From Stenopsyche tienmushanensis (Eukaryota > Arthropoda > Insecta > Trichoptera > Stenopsychidae): a stretch of DNA of 64,000 nt. Made by a program: the position numbers and the translations under genes. Below, piece after piece: positions 24,961 through 37,380 of this stretch; position 1 is the stretch's first letter; each line of letters starts with the position of its first letter. The notes under the pieces were generated by a model, which was not told the origin of the DNA, did no database searches, and saw only the letters and a list, made by a program, of their open reading frames with translations. The stretch lies in assembly GCA_008973525.1 (NCBI GenBank), contig WACJ01000527.1, forward strand, positions 496,001 through 560,000, in the 5' to 3' direction.

Positions 24961-25862
24961 CGCTCAAACCTCTTTTTGTGCGATTTCGAAGTTATGCGCT
25001 TTTTTTAAAGCGATTTTTTTTCGATGAAATAAATCATCGACACTAACCGGAATTTGGAAAAAAATAATTAGGGACTATGTAAATCATATTGCATCTGCTA
25101 TCGCTCAATTAAGACCACACCCTTTAGTCTGGCTTAGAATTTTGAAAAAATTGATTTCGTTTTTTTTGCATTTTTTTAACGTTTTGACTTTAAAAATTAC
25201 ATTCTCCCAAAGGAAATTCCAAAATTCCAGCTACTTACGAAGTTATAGCTATTTTAGTGATGCTGCAATTTGGCTGGTCCTACCATAATAAAATCTTTTA
25301 ACGCGTTTTTCTCGAAACTACTTTTTTTTTAAACAACCCTTATAATTAATTAATTTACTTAAAACTGGGTACGAATCTTATCTATATAACGCTCTATTAT
25401 TCCTACCAGATTTATGTCAAAATTTATTTTTTAACTATTAATAAAAAATTAAAAATTGAAAGAGAAAATCTACACAGAACAATGATAACATTGATATTGG
25501 GTATACTATTTCTTCCAAAGAAGAGAGCGATTTTGAGTCATATCGAAAATTATCAGCATGACATACAGCGATGACAGTTTATAATTAAAATAATTAGTAT
25601 TCCTCTAGCGGATGTCTGGTATTTGAGATGCCAGACGTCAGACATCCTTAAAATTTACCAATTATGCAAGATGTCCTTTAAATGTTACCAAAATGTTATT
25701 TTTTAATTTAAGTTTCTTTTTTATTAACTTTTTTTATGCGATTTTGGATATATTTTATATGGCTGTTTTAAAGTTATGCGGTTTTAAAAATCCATAAAAG
25801 TCATAGCTTTTTTTGTGCGATTTTCTACGTAACGCATCTACCGCCCAAAAATGGTTTAAGTG
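24961..25862 (+). mobile_element. pogo/Tigger-like relic, copy 2
   Basis: The left end CGCTCAAACCTCTTTTTGTG and the right end GGTTTAAGTG followed by TA match copy 1 inverted. TGCGATTT and TTATGCGGTTTT modules occur near both ends. At 25475-25558 a short plus-strand open segment reads QNNDNIDIGYTISSKEESDF and continues to a TGA, matching the acidic tail in copies 1 and 4. There is no transposase core. Confidence 0.65.
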
Positions 25863-26958
25863 TAATATCCTAATTCTTGTAAAAATCTGACTTACATCGA
25901 AACAAATATACGTTTTAGCAACATACATTTCAATGGAGGTCGCGCCGAATAATTGACGTTAAAAGGAGACATTGAGAATAACGAAGAAAAGCTTTGCTCT
26001 CTCTCCCCTATTTTAATAAATTCTGATGGCACCCTGGTCTATACATCCGAAACATTTTTTCTCATTAGCCTTTTGATCCTTTCCCAAAAGGACACTCGTT
26101 CTATTGTTCAGCGATAGATAGAAAATGAATTCTTTTAATACAATTCCATTTTCGGTAGTCATGTGCTATTTATTACATTATTAATATTTGATATAAAAAC
26201 TTATTTGTATAATATATTGAACGCCAATAGTTTTTTATTGCGAAAATAATTAAGGACGCTTAAAATCTTCAATTCATTTTTAAAAAAATATCTCTCTGGC
26301 TTCACTGGATATCTTATCCCAATCTTCCCATATATTACATATTCTGAAGTTATTAAATTATCCCAGATCTCATACCATATGCAAACTTCCGATTTTTCAT
26401 CTCAATTCTTCCTTTATTTGTTTGTTTGAGCAGTATTTAATATGACAAAACTCCTTAGTAGTGGATTTTTTTATCATTTACATAAAGACATTGCTTCTTG
26501 CCGGCTTCGCAGCTTCTGGGAAAAGTTCGATTGAGCCTCTCTTCTAGCGACCTTTGCAAAAATTAATCTTCTGATTTCTTCAACCGATCCGATCCCTCAA
26601 AGGCTTTCTAATCAATCTCTCGTCCTTGCGCTCCATAGCAATATTTTTGCGGCTTTATCCGTTGTCATGTGATCCGTTATGCTCGAGCGGTTAAATCGCA
26701 TATTGCACGCTTTTATGCGAATATTTTAAGGTTCGCAATTTTTGAGCATCAGATGTCTTACAAGTCATGATGTGATCGATTATTATCTTGTTACGATATA
26801 CGATATATAAGTGATGGATCCATGCTTCGTCCATTGTCATATATCACTTAAAAATATATATTGCACTGAAACAACTCCAAACATGTTATTTTTGGTCGAC
26901 TGTAAGCAAACGCGGTACCCATTTCGAACCGAGCTTTCTTATGGAAAAATGTTGATCT
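25863..26958. other. No recognised gene
   Basis: AT-rich sequence between two transposon relics. I see no exon-like or repeat structure that can be named. Confidence 0.5.
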
Positions 26959-26962
26959 TTAA

Positions 26963-27106
26963 CGCTTTGAGTAGTGAGCTAATTTTATATCATCATAGAC
27001 TTAGACGCTGTGTTTGTATATCCGCCACTTATCATCCGTACAAATCCACTTATCTGTCAGGACCGTTGCAGCGTGTATGAACCTTGTACATAAATAAATA
27101 AACACT
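26963..27106 (-). mobile_element. piggyBac-like repeat, terminal fragment
   Basis: It starts beside TTAA (26959-26962) with CGCTTTGAGTAGTGAGCTAA. It continues as the reverse complement of the family end, sharing CTTATCTGTCAGGA and TGTACATAAATAAATAAACA with 1735-2075. It is truncated internally and non-coding. Confidence 0.65.
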
Positions 27107-28895
27107 GATAAATTTTGGTTAACTACCAACTACAATTTTGTTATCCTATGAACTTATTGAGTGGTGTATTATTAGATGATACACTTTTTCATTGCAATCA
27201 TTTTATTTCATTCGTTGTCAAATAAATGTATATTGGACTTTGATTCGATTTTGTAACAGTATATGACAGCGATACATACTATCGACTGACGCAATATTTG
27301 AATGCCGCACAAACTGACGCCTCCGTTCGATCGCCTCGCAAAAAAAACCGACCTGGTATGGATTACATCCAATAAAGGTCATGATGTAGGCCTATTACAC
27401 GTAATGAAGCCATCTTACGTAAGATATTTCATCGAAAATTATTAGAACCGAAGCTGATTGATAAACGCAAAATATTTTTAACGTCGGAAATTGCTAATTA
27501 TTTGCGGTTTTGTCTTACAAATTCGATCGATATTCATCTCACAAACATCGATCGCCCTCTAGATAGTTCGCTTCAGTGCGATATTTAAGCACATTAATTG
27601 ACATTCGAACGTGCCCCAAGGCATTATTTGAATATAATATTAAGCTCCGATATTGAAAATACAAATACGAAGATGTTCCGTATTATATTCGGTTAATGGG
27701 TCTTATTGGATAATTGCAAAGGCAATATAAATCTTAGAATCGAATTAAATTCTGTGATGGATCGGTTCCCTTTAATGTATGGCCGTTGTCTCGACTGCGT
27801 GATTGTATATCTCCCGCTCTGCGGCCTGGAGATAAAATACCGGGTGTCTTTATATCTGTGTGGGGGAATAGGAGCGAATTTCGTACATATAGCACGGGAA
27901 TCCATTTGGATAGGGGATGCCTAAAAAATATTTTTTCCTTCGATGGAAACGTGTCTTATAACACAATACGGATGGTTCACTTGTGGAAATAATCTAGCAT
28001 CTTGTATTTAAAACGCGGGGCGCGCTATATGATATATTTTTTTAGTGGGGCCTCGATATTTCTAGCTACGTTCCTGTTGCGATAAACCAATTAGAAAAAA
28101 ATATTTCCATTCACACAATTTTCCCAGAAAGTCTTCGGGGCAAAAAGCTCGCGGAGCAAAGATGGCGGAGCTTTTGCCTATTGAATTCAAATTTCCGAGT
28201 GGCATCCGCTCGCAGGCTTCCTCTCTCCACCACTCTTCATTCTTCAAAGATAGCGTACTCCTAAGCTCTTCAATACACCTTCGGCATCGATACACCCACA
28301 CTCGGATACAACGACTCTTCTGAACCATACCTAGAGGTAAACACAATCCGATAATATACGGTTGCTCAATGTATTCAGCATTCACTTGTGCCCCCATTGA
28401 TTGATATTCTTGTAAATTCTACAGCGAGTGGTATTATGATGGTTTTGAAAAGACTGGCGACGCATAAATAAGACGTCTTGCTCGCGAGGATTGCCTTAAT
28501 AATATCCGTGTATTCAATTTTTGAAATAAAGGCGCATAATGAACAGACGATGGAATATTTTCAACTAGCTTATAATGCATCTATAAGCGCAATATAATCC
28601 ATTCCAGATCATAATATACAGTTTAAATATCATAAATCTGTATGTGATTGTCGTTAATGATTGATAATGATTTCGAATCAACGAGTGCGATGCAATGACG
28701 TCTGGTCGTGAATTAATTTGATTTTTCAAATGCAAACCAACATGACTATCTTAAGTACTTTTTGTACATTAATTGATATAAAATAAGTATGGATATTTGT
28801 AGCATTTTCCAATTGTGGTATAAATATTTGAACGTAAATATTGGAGAGATAATCTATGAACGATTTACAAATAAAATGTCCAATTTTTGAATCGA
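27107..28895. other. No recognised gene
   Basis: Contains overlapping open frames (for example 28062-28397 minus, about 110 codons) that resemble no family I know and lack splice context. Nothing is supported. Confidence 0.45.
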
Positions 28896-29733
28896 ACAAA
28901 AATAACCTCTTTTTATGCGATTTCAAAGTTATGCTGCTTTTTTTTCAAAACATTTTTTTTATTTCATAAAGAGCGCGCATCGAGATATTTTGGATAAAAT
29001 AAAAATTAATCGATTTTGGACAACAGACGACTATCGCTGAATTCCCACAACACACTTTAGGGAGTATTCTAGTTTAGAGTTTTGAAAAAATCGAAATTCT
29101 GAACGAGATTTTAAATTCCAGTGCGAGCTTAAGAATTTAATGTCTCCGTGTCACGGAACTGCGTATAAAATTTTTGGTTAGTCTTTGCAAAGTTTTTTAT
29201 GCGATTTTTGGTACATTTCATCGCATTGATTTGAAGTTATGCGGTTTTTAAAAACAGCGGAACCCATCCCTAAGTTTTCTATGTAGTTCAAGTCGTTTTA
29301 TGCGATTTTTTTATATGCGACTCCAGACAAGTGTAAACATACACTCAAACATTTTTTTGTGCGATTTTGTAATTATGCGGTTTTTTAAAGTTTTTTTATT
29401 TTATAAAGAGTATCGAGATATTTTAGATGTCAAATTTGTAAAAAAATTTGCCAAAAAATGGTCACCATTTTGTGAATTTATTTCTTTAATAAGATTTTTT
29501 TTTCATATATCATCATACAGATACCAATAATGCGAGACATCCTTAAAATGTGACCAAAACTGGTATTTTTTAATTGCTTTTCTATTAACTTTTTTATGCG
29601 ATTTTGGGTATATTTCATAAACATTTTTCAAAGTTATGCGGTTTTTAAAATCCAACAAATATATCTTCATTTTTTTATATGTAACTCATTGTTTTTTTTG
29701 TGCGATAAATACCGCATAAAAAAAGTTTAAATG
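28896..29733 (+). mobile_element. pogo/Tigger-like relic, copy 3
   Basis: The left end is degenerate (AACCTCTTTTTATGCGATTT) and the right end is AAAAAAGTTTAAATG followed by TA. The interior shows the most repeats of the module: a GTGCGATTT or ATGCGATTT half alternates with an AAGTTATGCGGTTTTT half several times. The acidic tail of copies 2 and 4 is not seen. Boundaries are approximate on the left. Confidence 0.55.
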
Positions 29734-32700
29734 TATTTTTAATAAATATCCGAGAACTAATTAAATATATCGACACTTGATCTTATTTCGTGCATTACAC
29801 GCGTATTGCTTGTATTAATAATTATAGACTCGTTCGTGACAGATGATTCTATAAACTTAATGAAACGAAGTGATGTGATAATAGGAGCATAATTGAAGAA
29901 TTCTTTTAGTCGAGGACGATCTTTATCTTTCAAAAACAACTTGTAACTATCAATTTAGGACACGCAGTTCTATGAATGTAAATTACATTACTCTATGATA
30001 AACTGTGCGTGTTTTTATCTGAATTTTAAAAAAAAATGCAAGTAAATGAAGGATTGTTGCCATATTGGATGGACTATGTTTATATAATAGCATCAAAAGT
30101 CAAATGGATTCATAGCTGAATTTCATCCATAAACACGAAATTGTCGATATTGGCGAATGCGAGAAATGCAATTTCAGCAAAATTGACATTTATGAGGACA
30201 TAGAGCGCGGGGACGCCTGTGCGAAGACATTTCAATTGATGGCTTCCGTTGCAGACATGTCGTATTAAATTTTTATTACGCGATATATCGTAGCTCACTT
30301 GCACGCAATTCGTACGTATTTATATCTTTTACAGAAAGATGTTTTAACTTTATGAAAACGAAGAGCTTACCTTTGTGGGAGCTCAGCACAAAGGCATTCG
30401 GACGAATTTCATACTTCAAAGTGAATTATTCAATATCGCTATTAAAGCTTTGTACGGATTATCAGTAATCCCGATTCTGCTATTAAAATATTCGAGGACG
30501 TTTGAAAATAGCCATATGAAATCCTTTGTTGCAGTGGGTTTTTAAGAACAACAATAGTATGGAAGGCAGTGATATTTTGTCCCATTTTGTTGTTCTAGCC
30601 ACGTCAAACGAAGCCCTAGCCGCCTTATATCAAAAATAGAAGACGTTTATTTAACAATAATTAACGTAAACTACTTGTAGACAAAAGAGCAGCTTTGTGG
30701 ATTTATAGAAATTGGTGCAAAATCTCAAATGTATCGCGGACGATGTGAAAAAAATCGCCGATGGGCTGCTCGAAATTTCGTCCCGAATAATTTTTAATCT
30801 GTAGAGGCGAATTGTAATTTTAATTTAATCTCGGCCATTTCAAGCCTCGATGGCTCTATTAAAAAAGGGCTGATTCCATACTGGCCCTTCAAGCTCAATC
30901 GGGAGCATTTTCCATTCCATAGCGCACGGGCAAACATTCAAGTGGGGTTTTATCATTCATCGAAAATTACAGGAACAGAACGGCCGGGACCGAGAAGTAT
31001 CCTGTCTATTTTATTATGCGATAAATTCCCGGGGAAAACACCTGAGCTTGCCGTATTTGGACCGCGAACCGTGACGCGGCATAAATGACCAAACTGCCCT
31101 GCAAGTATGCGGAATGTACATTTCCCGAATATGAATTTTGGAACGAGCTTTGGTCGTCCTTTTCCCTTATTTATAGACTTTGTGTTTGCGGAATTTATTT
31201 GAATAGAATACCAATACATTTTGCTGTAATACTGAGACGAATCTAAATTATTTGTCCAAGAATTGCCTCAATCGATACAATTTTTCGATTATGTTTTAGA
31301 AAATATTTTAATTTATAAAATATCAATTTTACTTCACTTGACTTTTACCTAATAAATTTAGGGCTATGTAAAATAATAAAGATCCTTATTTCCAGCTGCT
31401 GAAAATATAAATGCTTGAAACAAGTAATAATGTCATGCTAATTTGATATGTAATTTTCTTTCATACCTAAGTATTCTTATTCAAATGACCGTATCCTAGT
31501 ACAATCATACGTGGGAGATAATGGGAAACATCTACTATCCCTGGGAATATCTTATACGAAGATAGCATATGTCGGATGCTGGATATTACATGATAAGAGG
31601 CATTTCAAAACGTTAAATGCTATTATAATTAGCATAACATTAACATCATTTTCATAAAACATGGGGTTGTATAATATGGAGCACACTGCATGCTTTTATC
31701 ATCTTCAATCTTCAAATGATGCAATCTCAAGAGATCTTGACTTGAGATCTTTCTTTCGCTCAATTCGAAATAATAATATATACATTCTAGATGGTTATTA
31801 AAACAATTTGAAATCATCGATTAAATTCGTACGTAGCTCAAATTTTGACGTCATCACATAAATTCGCAGATGTGTCATGAGCTTAGGACTTGGTGTACGA
31901 ATAAGGTCAAAGCCGCCTAATTTATGATAATAGCGATTTATCGTTGAATATGACGGATACGGAAACGAAACTGGCTCGAAATTATCTTCGATAATCGGTC
32001 ATTGTTCTTAGCATTGAATAATCGCATACAGATGAAAGATAAACACATTAGAACGCATATTTATTTTTTTAATGACTTTCACTCGGGGATTCGGTACGTT
32101 TGTGTATCACGAATATCGTGTTGCATTTCGCAAGTCTTTTTGCGACGATAATCGTTCGCTCCCGGGAGAATTGACCTCGTATACATCTACGTGTATACTA
32201 AGCCGCTATGATAGTCTTATAATGATAAGAAAATTTCAATTATGCTTCCCCAAATTCAGACTGGTTCCCTCGGGCCAAATGAAAATGCCCCGAGAGCCCC
32301 GATCCTCCGTTTCGCATAAAGTCTTCCCGTGGTCCTTAACTGCCTCCGACCTAAATTAATATTTATCCCCCCAACGAATTTCGGTAATGTATCATCACTT
32401 TTGGGATCGCTTTATGATAATTCATCCCTAACTTCATTTGTGCCCCCAAAAAAAAAAACAACCGTCGAGGGGAACGCCATCCGATGCTAATCGATTCCGG
32501 AAAAAAATATTGTCGCTAATCACTATATTTTCCATCGATTTGTTTTGCACGTAGCGAATTACCGGAAAACAGGATATTTGCTCGACGATCTTATCGCATT
32601 TATCCTTGATTATCATACGATATCATACTATTTTTTGATTGTTTGTATATATATTTGTATACATACATTCGGTACTGATTTGCTTACCAAAATATTTTCA

Positions 32701-33375
32701 TAACTTTGATTCTCAAAATCACGATTCACAACGAAATTCGACATAGATCTCTTGCGCAATATTTTTGTTTAAACTAAAATTACTAAAACGGTTCTAAACG
32801 CACGCCAAATTAGCACCACGATCCCACATCCGATTTCTGAATAGGAAGCAAACAAATCATTCCAAACCTTATTTGGACATTTGTCCATTTTAAAGCATTC
32901 GATTTTGGTTTAAACTCGAACACAGTTTGATAATCGCTGATCCGAAATAGTATCGCCCAAATTCTAATAGTCGATAATCAATTTTATTTGGGTGTTCTTA
33001 TTCCGTAATGTATCGCTAAGGTCGTTTATGTTAGATGTAATATTAAGGCCCTATTTATTAAGAACTTGGATCAAGTTCAATTACTTGAAAATTTAAGACT
33101 TTAACGCTTAAGAGCATGCTAAATGCTTACACGGGCGCTGCAGACGATAGCCAATGGAAACAGTGCCTTTTTGATACTTGATAATCACAATACATCAATT
33201 TGAACCACTATCATGCATAAATGATGTTATTTTATTTAAAGAACAGTTCGTTTATTAATTCGATTTAGATACAAATTCAGAGTCGTAACGAGGATATGAA
33301 GCGCCCATGGCAAGTATCTAACTTGCGGTCTACTATCTATTGCGGTCTATCTACTCTGTTCCTTCGTTTATAGTA
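29734..33375. other. No recognised gene
   Basis: AT-rich sequence with islands of average GC (30950-31220, 32070-32350). Open frames there run on opposite strands and were not recognised. No repeats were recognised. Confidence 0.45.
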
Positions 33376-33660
33376 GACGAACAGCGCAGTGGTCGACCAA
33401 ATGAGGTAAACATCCCAGAAATGGTGAAGAAAATTCACAAAATGTTATTGGATGACTGTGCGTAAGGTGGGTGCCGCGTTTGCTCACATTTAAATAAAAA
33501 CGGCGTCGTGATGATGTTCAATTGATTGTTTGGCGATGTTTCACAGCAATTTAAGATGAAGCATGGGTCCATCACTTTATATCTGAGACAAAGGAATATG
33601 GAGACCTTCCACTGACCCGGGCTATTTATTGGTCCTCAACCAAAGTTCATAGCAAGATGC
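33376..33660 (+). mobile_element. mariner transposase remnant (helix-turn-helix and first catalytic block)
   Basis: 33376-33462 reads DEQRSGRPNEVNIPEMVKKI and on to KMLLDDCA, the DNA-binding (HTH) part of a mariner transposase. 33555-33608 reads DEAWVHHFISETKEYGDL, the block after the first catalytic Asp (MDETWVHHYTPETK in active copies). The stretch between them is deleted or scrambled and a stop precedes the second block, so this is a dead copy. Terminal repeats were not found. A hairpin repeat (copy B) follows directly. Confidence 0.8.
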
Positions 33661-33699
33661 AAAACCTGAATTTAATATCCATGTCCACAAGACTTCCGT

Positions 33700-34020
33700 G
33701 ATCGTACAGATCATGAAAGACCCCAGGTACGCATTTCTCCGAAAATACCGCAAAAGGCCCTAAAAGTGGACGGAATGGCCACAAAGTCCGTGTATCCAAC
33801 CGGTCCGCTTTTCGGACCGCTGACATAACGAATTAACCCTTCGCGACTGAACGCCATATCTGAACATGTCTACAGAACGATTAAATAGAGTCAATCAGTG
33901 TCGATTCATGTCATAGAATGATCAAGTAAAATAAAAACCATATGCATCTCTCGAGTGGGTCGGTATACTGCGTTTTGCGCCCCAAGCCCAATTGCGTCCG
34001 TGTTGGGCGCCTGCTTTGCC
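33700..34020 (-). repeat. Hairpin repeat family, copy B
   Basis: The reverse complement matches copy A from GGGCGCAAAACGCAG to the end and extends to CTTTCATGATCTGTACGATC. The central hairpin is perfect: CGGTCCG (33801-33807), 5-base loop, CGGACCG (33813-33819). It lacks the about 120-base insert of copy A, so it may be nearer the basic form. It sits beside a mariner remnant. Confidence 0.75.
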
Positions 34021-34105
34021 AACCCCTTGTTATAGTCCTGATAAAATTTACGATTACATAGTTTGCTCCGATCTGGATGTCAGACATTTAATTGATGGTC
34101 TTAAT

Positions 34106-34140
34106 CAGCGGTTCTTAAAGTGAGGTTCGCGAGAATATAA
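34106..34140 (+). mobile_element. Possible hAT (Charlie-like) terminal repeat, solo end
   Basis: CAGCGGTTCTTAAAGTG followed by GGTTCGCGAG resembles the common hAT terminal repeat CAGNGGTTCTYAA..CGCG. No matching opposite end was seen nearby. The family differs from the CCCGGGA-rich hAT elements elsewhere in the window. Confidence 0.4.
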
Positions 34141-36585
34141 AAAAAACATTTATCTATACTTGAAAAAGATATTTTCGTCGAATTGTTAACATTGTAAAAA
34201 GATCTTTTTGACCAAGAATTGTATAATACTATCTTTAAATTTCTGCAAAACCAACTTGAGAAGCTTCATTAGAATTTGCTGCGAGCTGAGATTTCATAGA
34301 AATATTTTATTTATGGATATGTCACACACGGGATCCGAGAGGATCGAGAATCAGTTCAGCGAATTTAAGAATATTTATACACCGATTATTGCGAATCCCA
34401 CTAGTGACTGTATCGCAAACCTGTAATATTTCTATGCTCATTTCTGAAGAAAATTTCTCGGAAATTCGGATCAACTCCCACAGCAATCCCAAGTTGGAAA
34501 TGTTTGTCATGTGAGGTTAAAATAAATCTGTCGTTTATGGCACATATCGATACATCTAGATTGTTGTTGTGTAATAAATTTTCATAGATGAGTTTAATTC
34601 AAATTGAAATCTAATGTTTTGTCATAATCAATCTTGTTCTTTTGTCCCAGATCAATCATTGCCTCTTCTTGGCATTTTATCAAGTCGAGTATTTCTTGAA
34701 TTGTGCCTCGATTTACATTACTGGATTGTAAAGTTGCCTTTTTAGGAGATGCGAGTAAAAATGACGTGTGCTTGAATCATGGCGAAACTATGCCAATGTT
34801 TCTTTTTGTGACGTCGGTGCAATTTTTCTTGTTTGGCGAGCTGTTAATTGATTTTCGAAACTCAAACAATCCGATAATTATAAGTTGCTGGAAATAAACG
34901 TCCTCGAAGAAATTATAGAAATGGCAATTAAAGTTCAGGGAATCCACTCGAGGGAAGAAAAATAATCCTCCGCGGAGAGCAATTCTCAGTGATCCAAAAA
35001 GCTCTCGTTTAAGCGCCGAGAAGCTACATCGCAATATTACCAACCCTTAAAAGCTGAGCTTTATTATGGAATCGCGAGAATGATGTTTCTCGTACATACA
35101 TAGATATTTGAAAGCTTAAAAATGGCTTCTTTTCATAGCGCAGATTTTTCTCCAAATTAGTCTCAAGCCGGATGAATGTTCTAGGAATGAACACGCTTTT
35201 ATTAAGCGCCCTGTTTGATACAAACATTTTCCATGTGAAAATAGTTAATTTCAAGCATTTAATTCGAAATAGTCATTCATACATCCCACTGTTTGAATAG
35301 TTTCATACGAGTTGGTCGCGTGATGGACGTGCTCTTACAATTTAAATTCGCCATAATGTTGCTGAAATGTTTTAGTTTCTCAAGATGCTAATGAAATAAT
35401 CGCTGCTAACCGATCTCCATTAAAGTTTCTCAAACTATGCCCGACGCGCTCCAAGCAATTTGCCAATATTACACAGCGACGTCGTACCAAAACCAAAATA
35501 ACGATAATCATTTCCTGCAACATTAACATCTCAGTTCTGCCATCGTAATTATACGTTTTCTTATATAATCCAGCCGAGAAACGCTAGCAAAAACGTAGTG
35601 CGGACCTTATACGGCAGAATAGAGCTATCATCGTCGAAGATTTGCATTTTTTAAGCGTCTGACAATGTCATACCCTCTACAAATGCTCGTTGATGAATTA
35701 TTTATGTGCACATTCGTTGCGCTTGTCGATGCAATCATTCCATCGGCCGTGTGTGCCCTTATAAATAAATTTGCTATCGGATAAGTTTAAGGAATCCCAC
35801 AACCACCCCCGCGTTCTATCGGCACACATTCAACGCTCATTCGGAGGGCCGAATTGAAATATCTCCCCGAATGCCCATTTCCGCAAAAAGGTGTAAGCAT
35901 TTATTGTAATTTAGGACCCCCAAACAAAGATCTCTTGTGCCACATACAAAATCGCATACGAGACCTTATAAATCCATTGAACACAAGCCTTTAATCCATT
36001 TCCAGCCGGTCTGTATAAATATAAAAGCATATTCGCCTGTTGTTGTTATAAGGCTGAATTATAAATGCGGATTAGGATGCGATATTAAATCGCTCTTAAG
36101 AAGGGCGGATTTTATTCAATTGTGTATATTTAATATAATATTTTGTATCGAATTTAATGCCCACTGAATTGGAGACTGAAATGCAAACAAAATCTCTTAT
36201 CATGTGCAAATAAATTTGTTGAAAGAAACTAGAAACAATATCCACAATTATTATAGTTTTTATTTCGTAATGAGCATTCTAAAACCTCAAACAAATGGCA
36301 ATCAGAGGGTGCGATATTTGCCGAATCAGGTAATCGGGGTAGAAATTCTTAATCAAGCCCCATTATTTTTTCTTGTATTCATTTTGCACAATAAGCATTT
36401 TCTCGTGGAAGCATTATTTTTATATTATTAAACGTCTAGGTATTTCTGATTTCTCAATGATTTTAATTTCTCGAGAAATTTCGAAAAATTTTGATTTCAA
36501 CTGCACTTAAATCATTATCAATAAAAAGGAAAAATCTTCATCGCAAAATGATAAAATTTTGTATCTTTATTTCTATAAAAAAAAA
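34141..36585. other. No recognised gene
   Basis: AT-rich with scattered open frames up to about 90 codons, none recognised. Confidence 0.5.
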
Positions 36586-37380
36586 CATTAAAACTTCTTT
36601 TTGTGCGATTTCGAAGTTATGCGGTTTTTTTTAAAGCAACATTTTTTTTCATAAAGAGTATGTATCGGGATATATTGGATGAAATAGGATAAACATATAA
36701 TTTGGGAGTATGTGAATCATATTGTATCTGCTATCGCTGAATATAAGACGACGCCCTGTATTCTAGTTTAGAATTTTGAAAATATTGATTTCGTTATTTT
36801 TTACATTTTTCCAATATATCGACTTTTAAAAATACGTTCCCCGAAGGATTTCCAAAATTCCAAATACACTTGGGTCTGTTTTTATGCGGATCTTTTTTAT
36901 GCGATTTCGAAGTTATGCGGTTTTCAAAAATAATGGAACTTGTTCCTATTTTTTCTATAAAGCACAAAGCAAAACACGGTTAGGGACTATAGTGACATCC
37001 TTACTAATTATGAATTATGCACACAGAACAATGATGATATTGACACAGGGTATACTATTTCTTCGAAAGAAGAGAGCTATTTTGAGTTATATCGAAAATT
37101 GCAACGAAAATTATCATACAGCGATGATAGTTTGTAATTAAAATAATTAGTATTTCTCTAATTGATGTCTGGCATTTGAGATGCTAGATTCTTTAAAATT
37201 TTATCAATGATGCAAGACGTGCTTTTTTTGTGCGATTTTGGATATATTTTATATAGCTGTTTCAAAGTTATGCGGTTCTTAATATCCATGCAACGCATCT
37301 TAATTTTTTCTATGTAATTCATAGCTTTTTTTGTGCGATTTTCCGCGGTACGCATCTATCGCATAAAAAAGCTATAAGTG
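36586..37380 (+). mobile_element. pogo/Tigger-like relic, copy 4
   Basis: The left end is CATTAAAACTTCTTTTTGTG and the right end GCTATAAGTG followed by TA. Modules TGCGATTTCGAAGTTATGCG occur at 36603 and 36901, with related halves near the right end. The best acidic tail lies at 37024-37134: QNNDDIDTGYTISSKEES, then YFELYRKLQRKLSYSDDSL and TAA. This short segment is conserved in frame with copy 2, which suggests it is the C-terminal end of the lost transposase. Confidence 0.65.

Noticed and set aside
28062..28397. 111-codon minus-strand frame as a gene
   Set aside because: No similarity I recognise and no splice-site context; kept only as part of an unannotated stretch.
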